11,046 nucleotides of DNA. Source: RGIG8748 sp045606045. GTDB lineage: Bacteria; Bacillota; Clostridia; UMGS1810. A program made the position numbers and the translations under genes. Positions 7,472 through 11,046 of the stretch are shown here, in pieces. Every line of letters starts with the position of its first letter. The stretch's first letter is position 1. The notes under the pieces were generated by a model, which saw nothing but the letters and a program-made list of their open reading frames with translations, did no database searches and was not told where the DNA came from. The DNA lies in NCBI GenBank assembly GCA_045606045.1, contig JAZURE010000044.1:1-11046 (forward strand), read 5' to 3'.

Positions 7472-7747
7472 ATGACAACTCATCTTGCAGAATTTGTTTA
7501 TGCATGTAGCGGAAGAGACACCGCAAAGTGCTTCATAGTAATATCGTGCGGTATGGATTATCTTTATATTTGTAACGGAAAAAACCGCGGCGTAAAAAAG
7601 CCCAAGAAGAAAAACCCCAAGCATTTGCGCTTTACGGGAACACGGGCAGATAAGCTGTATGATGCTCTTTCAAACGGGCAGGAAATTACAAATAAAATGG
7701 TAAGATATGCCGTAAGAAAATACGAAGAAGAAAATATAGGAATATAA
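7472..7747 (+). CDS. KOW-domain RNA-binding protein (L14e-like, YbzG-like)
   Basis: A 91-residue, lysine-rich small protein. The N-terminal part (about 5-30) resembles a KOW/L14e-type fold: AEFVYACSGRDTAKCFIVIS keeps the GRD core, but the usual following K-G is T-A. A basic stretch KNRGVKKPKKKNPKHLRFTG (37-56) follows, and a charged helical C terminus ends in NKMVRYAVRKYEEENIGI. A protein of this kind lies between map and infA in many Firmicutes (B. subtilis ybzG is the comparable gene). Its molecular role is not settled; RNA or ribosome binding is inferred from KOW homology and the basic charge. The start is the ATG at 7472, 1 nt after map, with SD GAGGGTG at 7459-7465 inside map; an in-frame upstream TTG would overlap map by nearly 70 nt and lacks an SD. 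Confidence 0.85.
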   Translation: MTTHLAEFVYACSGRDTAKCFIVISCGMDYLYICNGKNRGVKKPKKKNPKHLRFTGTRADKLYDALSNGQEITNKMVRYAVRKYEEENIGI

Positions 7748-7754
7748 AGGGGGT
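7747..7754 (+). promoter_or_regulatory. SD of infA, fixes the TTG start at 7762
   Basis: AAGGGGGT starts on the last base of the KOW-gene stop codon. Two in-frame TTG codons follow, at 7756 and 7762. The first is 1 nt from the SD and unusable; the second has a 7-nt spacer and gives the normal MAKED N terminus of IF-1. The G in place of the central A of GGAGG slightly weakens the site. Confidence 0.75.
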
Positions 7755-7761
7755 TTTGTAC

Positions 7762-7980
7762 TTGGCAAAGGAAGATGTTTTAGAATTGGAAGGAACAGTC
7801 ATTGAGGCTCTGCCCAATGCAATGTTTCAGGTAGAATTTGAAAACGGACACAGGATATTGGCTCATATTTCCGGAAAGCTCAGAATGAATTTTATAAGAA
7901 TTCTTCCGGGCGATAAGGTAACAGTTGAGATGAGTCCTTACGATCTTACAAGAGGACGAATCACCTGGAGAGCCAAATAA
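7762..7980 (+). CDS. infA: Translation initiation factor IF-1
   Basis: IF-1 binds the 30S A site during initiation and helps IF-2 and IF-3 select the initiator tRNA. The 72-residue product is the canonical length and a single OB-fold S1 domain: MAKEDVLELEGTVIEALPNA, then MFQVEFENGHRILAHISGKL and the conserved end MSPYDLTRGRITWRAK (R-G-R-I near the C terminus). Translation starts at the second of two in-frame TTG codons, chosen from SD spacing and family alignment. A TTG start together with a G-substituted SD suggests modest translation compared with the ribosomal genes. It is followed by a 90-nt gap before rpmJ, unusually long for this cluster. Confidence 0.96.
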   Translation: MAKEDVLELEGTVIEALPNAMFQVEFENGHRILAHISGKLRMNFIRILPGDKVTVEMSPYDLTRGRITWRAK

Positions 7981-8030
7981 GATTTTAATTTGCAGTATAT
8001 CAATTCATAGATGTGTTAATTATTAAGTTA

Positions 8031-8053
8031 GAGTACAAAGGAAAAATGTACTC
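8031..8053 (+). promoter_or_regulatory. Perfect 7-bp hairpin before the rpmJ SD
   Basis: GAGTACA (8031-8037) is the exact reverse complement of TGTACTC (8047-8053). The 9-nt loop AAGGAAAAA contains an SD-like AAGGA. The true rpmJ SD, AAGGAGGT, follows at 8056-8063, 2 nt after the stem. There is no U-run after the stem, so it is not an intrinsic terminator. A role in translation initiation or mRNA stability of rpmJ is an inference. Confidence 0.5.
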
Positions 8054-8057
8054 ATAA
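8046..8057 (+). other. Candidate three-codon upstream ORF (M-Y-S) before rpmJ
   Basis: ATG TAC TCA TAA follows the AAGGA of the hairpin loop by 3 nt, and its stop codon overlaps the first two bases of the rpmJ SD. The spacing is shorter than optimal and such tiny ORFs occur by chance, so this is only a candidate regulatory uORF. Confidence 0.2.
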
Positions 8058-8070
8058 GGAGGTAGCCAAA

Positions 8071-8184
8071 ATGAAGGTAAGACCATCAGTAAAACCCATG
8101 TGCGAAAAGTGCAAAATAATCAAGAGAAAAGGTAAAATCATGGTTATTTGCGAAAATCCCAAGCACAAACAAAGACAGGGCTGA
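8071..8184 (+). CDS. rpmJ: 50S ribosomal protein L36, zinc form
   Basis: L36 is the smallest 50S protein; it binds 23S rRNA near the base of the L7/L12 stalk. Translating from the ATG at 8071 gives 37 residues, the standard length. It starts MKVRPSVKPMCEKCKIIKRK and has the zinc ligands C11, C14, C27 and H32, so this is the zinc-binding (C+) form rather than the zinc-independent paralogue. The N terminus and the KHKQRQG end are canonical. The SD AAGGAGGT is strong with a 7-nt spacer. The gene is flanked by the two longest non-coding gaps of the window, both rich in inverted repeats. Confidence 0.97.
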   Translation: MKVRPSVKPMCEKCKIIKRKGKIMVICENPKHKQRQG

Positions 8185-8331
8185 TTTTTAAATGCCCTAT
8201 GCTGCAAAGCAGCAAGAACTCATTTAGGCTTATAGCTGTAAGGGAGCGGCTGCACGAACAATAGTTTGTGAACCCTTCGGTTATGAAATATAGTTATTTT
8301 GATTATTAAACCAGGAGGTGCAAAAAAGCTA
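8185..8331 (+). promoter_or_regulatory. Candidate structured mRNA leader of rpsM (alpha cluster)
   Basis: This 147-nt gap, the longest here, holds several potential helices. (1) CCTA+TGCTGC (8196-8205) with GCAGCA (8209-8214) and TAGG (8225-8228), having an AAA loop and a 10-nt bulge. (2) CTTAT (8229-8233) with GTAAG (8238-8242, one G-U). (3) CACGAA (8253-8258) with TTTGTG (8265-8270, one G-U), enclosed by AAGGG (8240-8244) and CCCTT (8273-8277), which competes with helix 2. (4) AACC (8271-8274) with GGTT (8279-8282). (5) AAATA (8286-8290) with TATTT (8295-8299). The rpsM SD AGGAGGTG is at 8313-8320. Nothing resembles a terminator U-tract. An autoregulatory or switch function is inferred from structure density and position; no known RNA family is claimed. 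Confidence 0.45.
8192..8227 (+). other. Candidate 11-codon upstream ORF before rpsM
   Basis: ATG at 8192 opens a short frame, MPYAAKQQELI, ending at TAG 8225-8227. It spans helix 1 of the rpsM leader almost exactly, so a translating ribosome would open that helix. The only SD-like site is a weak AGGG at 8177-8180, 11 nt upstream. ORFs this short are common by chance. Confidence 0.2.
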
Positions 8332-8700
8332 ATGGCAAGAATAGCAGGTGTAGACTTACCTAACGAAAAGAGAGTTGAATACGGCCTTACCTATGTATAC
8401 GGTATCGGCGTAAAGAGCTCCAACAAGATTTTAGCAGAAGCCGGTGTTAATCCTGACACCAGAGTTAAAGATTTAACAGAAGATGAGCTTTCCAAGATAA
8501 GAGAAATCATCGACAGAGATTATACTGTTGAAGGTGACCTTAGAAGACAGATAGCTCTTGATATCAAACGCCTTATAGAAATCGGTTGCTACAGAGGACT
8601 TCGTCACAGAAGAGGTCTTCCTGTAAGAGGACAGAACACCAAGAATAACGCAAGAACAAGAAAAGGTCCCAAAAGAACAATCGCAGGCAAGAAGAAATAA
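8332..8700 (+). CDS. rpsM: 30S ribosomal protein S13
   Basis: S13 sits in the 30S head, forms inter-subunit bridges with L5 and 23S rRNA, and contacts P-site tRNA through its basic tail. The 122-residue product has the typical N terminus MARIAGVDLPNEKRVEYGLT, the helix-hairpin-helix region YGIGVKSSNKILAEAGVN, and the signature RGLRHRRGLPVRGQNTKNNA ahead of the basic end KGPKRTIAGKKK. The start is the ATG at 8332, served by AGGAGGTG at 8313-8320 with a somewhat long 11-nt spacer. An in-frame TTG at 8299 lies upstream of that SD and is rejected. It is the first gene of the alpha cluster and follows the structured gap. Confidence 0.97.
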   Translation: MARIAGVDLPNEKRVEYGLTYVYGIGVKSSNKILAEAGVNPDTRVKDLTEDELSKIREIIDRDYTVEGDLRRQIALDIKRLIEIGCYRGLRHRRGLPVRGQNTKNNARTRKGPKRTIAGKKK

Positions 8701-8716
8701 GAAGGAGGGAAATTAA

Positions 8717-9106
8717 ATGGCTCAGGTTAAGAGAACTCGTAAGAGAAAAGAAAAGAAAAACATTGAACGCGGAGCTGTTCATATTCGCTCCACTTTTAAC
8801 AACACAATCGTAACCATCACAGACGTGCAGGGTAATGCACTTTCTTGGGCATCTTCTGGCGGCCTTGGTTTCAGAGGTTCTAAGAAGAGCACACCGTTTG
8901 CATCGCAGATGGCAGCAGAAACAGCTGCTAAGGCTGCTATGGAACACGGTCTTAAGTCCGTAGAAGTATATGTTAAAGGTCCCGGTGCCGGCAGAGAAGC
9001 AGCGATTCGTGCTCTCCAGACAGCAGGACTTGAAGTAACAATGATCAAAGATGTAACTCCGATTCCTCACAACGGTTGCAGACCGCCTAAGAGAAGAAGA
9101 GTCTGA
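8717..9106 (+). CDS. rpsK: 30S ribosomal protein S11
   Basis: S11 is part of the 30S platform, binds 16S rRNA with S18 and S21 neighbours and lies next to the mRNA exit. The 129-residue product has a basic N-terminal tail (KRTRKRKEKKN), then GAVHIRSTFNNTIVTITDVQ and SWASSGGLGFRGSKKSTPFA, and the diagnostic C terminus VTPIPHNGCRPPKRRRV. The N-G step in PHNG is the site known to form isoaspartate in E. coli S11. The SD GAAGGAGGG at 8701-8709 precedes the ATG by 7 nt. The gap from rpsM is 16 nt. Confidence 0.97.
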   Translation: MAQVKRTRKRKEKKNIERGAVHIRSTFNNTIVTITDVQGNALSWASSGGLGFRGSKKSTPFASQMAAETAAKAAMEHGLKSVEVYVKGPGAGREAAIRALQTAGLEVTMIKDVTPIPHNGCRPPKRRRV

Positions 9107-9127
9107 TTTTAGAGGAGGTGTAAATAC

Positions 9128-9754
9128 ATGGCACGTTATACAGGCGCGGTATGCCGTCTCTGCAGAAGAGAAGGTCAGAAACTTTTCTTAAAAGGCTCCA
9201 GATGCTATAGTGAAAAGTGCGCAATAAATAAGAGAGAATACGCTCCCGGTCAGCACGGCCAGAGCAGAAAGAAGCTTTCCGAATACGGACTTCAGCTTCG
9301 TGAAAAGCAGAAAGCAAAGAGATACTACGGTGTTCTTGAAAGCCAGTTCGCACATTATTTCGAGCTTGCAAACAAGAGAAGCGGTGTAACAGGTGAAAAC
9401 CTCTTACAGGTACTCGAAAGCCGTTTGGACAATGTAGTTTACAGACTCGGTTTTGCTCTTTCCAGAGCAGAAGCAAGACAGCTCGTTGTACACGGTCACT
9501 TCCAGATTAACGGCAAGAAGGTAAACATCCCCTCTTACCTCGTTAAGCCCGGCGAAGTGGTAAGCTTAAAGGAGAACAGCAGATCTCTTCCCAAGATTAA
9601 GGCTATTTTGGAAGAAACCGAAGGTAAGGCTGTTCCCAAGTGGCTTGACCTTGACACAAACACCATGCAGGCGAAGGTTGTAGCTTTGGCTCAGAGAGAC
9701 GACATCGACTTAGACATCGCAGAACATCTCATTGTCGAGTTGTATTCTAAATAA
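9128..9754 (+). CDS. rpsD: 30S ribosomal protein S4, four-cysteine form
   Basis: S4 nucleates 30S assembly by binding the five-helix junction of the 16S 5' domain, and it sits at the mRNA entry with S3 and S5. In E. coli it also represses its own alpha operon. The 208-residue product has the N-terminal MARYTGAVCRLCRREGQKLF with C9, C12, C26 and C31, a zinc-binding set known in other bacterial S4 proteins. It is followed by KREYAPGQHGQSRKKLSEYG and the S4 RNA-binding domain, about 98-160 (RLDNVVYRLGFALSRAEARQ, then VVHGHFQINGKKVNIPSYLV). The SD AGAGGAGGTG at 9111-9120 is strong. Its place between rpsK and rpoA differs from B. subtilis, where rpsD is elsewhere. The stop is doubled (TAATAA). Confidence 0.97.
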   Translation: MARYTGAVCRLCRREGQKLFLKGSRCYSEKCAINKREYAPGQHGQSRKKLSEYGLQLREKQKAKRYYGVLESQFAHYFELANKRSGVTGENLLQVLESRLDNVVYRLGFALSRAEARQLVVHGHFQINGKKVNIPSYLVKPGEVVSLKENSRSLPKIKAILEETEGKAVPKWLDLDTNTMQAKVVALAQRDDIDLDIAEHLIVELYSK

Positions 9755-9761
9755 TAAGGCT

Positions 9762-9802
9762 ACCCTCAAATATATAATAATTATGGTATTTGAATGGAGG
9801 GT
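9762..9802 (+). promoter_or_regulatory. Hairpin able to mask the rpoA SD
   Basis: Two helices stack: ACCCT (9762-9766) with AGGGT (9798-9802), and CAAATA (9767-9772) with TATTTG (9787-9792). The 5' strand is continuous, with a 5-nt bulge (9793-9797) on the 3' strand and a 14-nt AT-rich loop. The 3' arm contains most of the rpoA SD GGAGGG (9796-9801), so folding would hide it, and ribosomes finishing rpsD could open it. This would couple or tune rpoA translation; that function is inferred. Confidence 0.5.
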
Positions 9803-9807
9803 TAAAT

Positions 9808-10761
9808 ATGATCGAAATGGTGAAACCGGGTCTCGAAAGAGTCGACGACAAATCAGATCCCAGTTACGCTAAATTTGAAGTACAGCCTCTCGAAAGAGGT
9901 TACGGTACTACCTTGGGTAATGCACTTAGAAGAGTGCTCTTATCCTCGCTCCCCGGTGCTGCTCCCACAAGCGTTAAGATTGAGGGCGTTCTCCATGAAT
10001 TCTCCACAATCCCCGGTGTTAAAGAGGATGTTACAGAGATTATCTTAAATGTAAAGAGAATCATTGCCAAGGTTCATACCGATACTCCCAAGACCGTTTA
10101 TATAGAAGCAAACGGCGCAGGAGAGGTTAAGGCTGAAAACATAGTAACTGACCATGAAATAGACATCATAAACGGTGACTTGCACATCGCTACCTTAAGC
10201 GATAAGGCAAGACTGTATATGGAAATTGTCTTTGAAAACGGCAGAGGCTATGTAACAAGTGAAAAGAACAAAGAGAAGATGCAAAGTGTAATAGGCGTAA
10301 TTCCTGTAGACTCTGTATACTCTCCCGTAGACAAGGTGAACTACACAGTTTCCAATTTCCGTGTAGGACAGATTACCGACTACGATAAGCTTACGCTTGA
10401 AATCTTCACAGACGGAACTATAGCTCCCGAAGATGCACTTTCCTTGAGCTCCAAGATTATAACAGAGCACATGAACCTCTTTACCGACCTTTCCGATGAT
10501 ATCGCAAACACAGATATCATGGTAGAGACCAAAGAGGAAACCAAGGACAAGGTACTCGAAACAACAATCGAAGAACTCGATTTGTCCGTTCGTTCCTTCA
10601 ACTGCCTTAAGAGAGCAGGCATCAACACGGTTGCAGACTTAGTTTCCAAGTCTGAAGCAGAGATGATGAGAGTCAGAAACCTCGGCAGAAAATCCTTAGA
10701 GGAAGTTGTGGGCAAGATTACTTCTCTCGGACTGGAATTTTCCAAGGAATATGACGAATAA
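9808..10761 (+). CDS. rpoA: DNA-directed RNA polymerase subunit alpha
   Basis: The alpha dimer is the assembly platform of RNA polymerase, and its C-terminal domain contacts upstream promoter DNA and activators. The 317-residue product has the N-terminal assembly domain (about 1-230) with PLERGYGTTLGNALRRVLLS near 27-46. An acidic linker rich in E, D and K (about 229-250) follows, then the helix-hairpin-helix C-terminal domain (about 255-311). By offset with E. coli R265/N268/K298, the DNA-contact residues are R262, N265 and K295 (VRSFNCLKRAG, NLGRKSLEEV). The start is the ATG at 9808, 6 nt after GGAGGG; an in-frame TTG at 9790 lies upstream of the SD and is rejected. It links transcription capacity to ribosome synthesis. 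Confidence 0.97.
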   Translation: MIEMVKPGLERVDDKSDPSYAKFEVQPLERGYGTTLGNALRRVLLSSLPGAAPTSVKIEGVLHEFSTIPGVKEDVTEIILNVKRIIAKVHTDTPKTVYIEANGAGEVKAENIVTDHEIDIINGDLHIATLSDKARLYMEIVFENGRGYVTSEKNKEKMQSVIGVIPVDSVYSPVDKVNYTVSNFRVGQITDYDKLTLEIFTDGTIAPEDALSLSSKIITEHMNLFTDLSDDIANTDIMVETKEETKDKVLETTIEELDLSVRSFNCLKRAGINTVADLVSKSEAEMMRVRNLGRKSLEEVVGKITSLGLEFSKEYDE

Positions 10762-10797
10762 TTAGGATATATCAATAGTACAAAGGAGGTTTATCTA

Positions 10798-11046
10798 ATG
10801 CCCGGTACAAGAAAGCTTGGTCGTGCTTCTGATCACAGAGATGCAATGCTCAGAAACCTTGTTACATCTCTTCTTGAAAACGGTAAGATCGAAACAACCG
10901 TAGAAAAAGCAAAAGAAACAAGAAGCATGGCAGAAAAGATGATTACATTAGGCAAGACCAATACATTGCATTCCAGAAGACAGGCTCTTGGTTATATAAC
11001 CAAAGAGGATGTTGTTACAAAGGTATTTGCGGAGCTTGCTCCCAAA
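10798..11046 (+). CDS. rplQ: 50S ribosomal protein L17, 5' part (partial)
   Basis: L17 lies near the tunnel exit on the 50S subunit. The first 83 codons are present and the frame runs off the window end. The N terminus MPGTRKLGRASDHRDAMLRN followed by LVTSLLENGKIETTVEKAKE, and later MITLGKTNTLHSRRQALGYI, match the family. The ATG has a strong SD AAAGGAGGT at 10782-10790 with a 7-nt spacer. It is the normal last gene of the alpha cluster, 36 nt after rpoA. That gap shares two short words, TATATCAAT and AGTACAAAGGA, with the rpmJ leader. Confidence 0.96.
   Translation, partial: MPGTRKLGRASDHRDAMLRNLVTSLLENGKIETTVEKAKETRSMAEKMITLGKTNTLHSRRQALGYITKEDVVTKVFAELAPK

Noticed and set aside
7756..7761. 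TTG start for infA, two codons upstream
   Set aside because: Only 1 nt from the SD; the TTG at 7762 yields the standard MAKED start.
7990..8020. Possible promoter (TTGCAG plus TGTTAA-like box) in the infA-rpmJ gap
   Set aside because: Only partial matches at both boxes; AT-rich spacers give such matches easily. 5'-end mapping would be needed to claim it.
8031..8053. Hairpin before rpmJ as an intrinsic terminator
   Set aside because: The stem is followed by ATAAGGAGG, not a U-tract, and a gene starts 18 nt later.
8196..8228. Hairpin after rpmJ as an intrinsic terminator
   Set aside because: No run of U follows the stem, and the essential alpha cluster continues on the same strand.
8299..8331. 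TTG start for rpsM, 11 codons upstream
   Set aside because: It lies 5' of the strong SD, and S13 proteins start with MARIAGVD, matching 8332.
9773..9778. Perfect TATAAT -10 box upstream of rpoA
   Set aside because: No acceptable -35 at 16-18 nt (the sequence there is AAATAA-like), it lies in an AT-rich hairpin loop, and the position is inside a tight operon. Most likely coincidence.
9790..9807. TTG start for rpoA, six codons upstream
   Set aside because: It lies 5' of the GGAGGG SD, so the ATG at 9808 is the supported start.
1..11046. A novel multi-gene system
   Set aside because: All 24 genes fall in known families in their normal order for Firmicutes; only the non-coding structures and the KOW gene remain unexplained.

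Overview
The window is a contiguous, single-strand (+) segment of the S10-spc-alpha ribosomal protein supercluster of a Gram-positive bacterium, most likely a member of the Clostridia. The reasons are gene order, moderately low GC with AGA-rich codon use, near-consensus Shine-Dalgarno (SD) sites at most genes, the short zinc-type S14, a small KOW-domain gene between map and infA (as in Firmicutes), and rpsD (S4) lying inside the alpha operon, unlike Bacillus subtilis. The genus cannot be told from this segment.

Layout. 1-688: end of the S10 cluster (3' part of rplP, then rpmC, rpsQ). 713-4757: spc cluster rplN, rplX, rplE, rpsN (type Z), rpsH, rplF, rplR, rpsE, rpmD, rplO. 4759-7470: secY, adk, map. 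7472-8184: KOW-domain gene, infA, rpmJ. 8332-11046: alpha cluster rpsM, rpsK, rpsD, rpoA, and the 5' part of rplQ, which runs off the end. All 24 protein genes are on the + strand, gaps are mostly 1-35 nt, and no intrinsic terminator or convincing internal promoter is visible, so the block reads as one long transcription unit. No tRNA, rRNA, mobile element or CRISPR array was seen, and no gene-free stretch exceeds 150 nt.

The genes work together in protein synthesis and export. They encode large- and small-subunit ribosomal proteins, initiation factor IF-1, the translocon channel SecY, methionine aminopeptidase (removes the initiator Met), adenylate kinase (adenylate balance) and the RNA polymerase alpha subunit.

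The gene content is ordinary core genome and I find no new multi-gene system. The parts worth a second look are non-coding: the 147-nt rpmJ-rpsM spacer, dense in potential RNA helices and a candidate autoregulatory leader; a hairpin that can bury the rpoA SD; and a perfect 7-bp hairpin with an SD-like loop just before rpmJ, beside a three-codon ORF whose stop overlaps the rpmJ SD.
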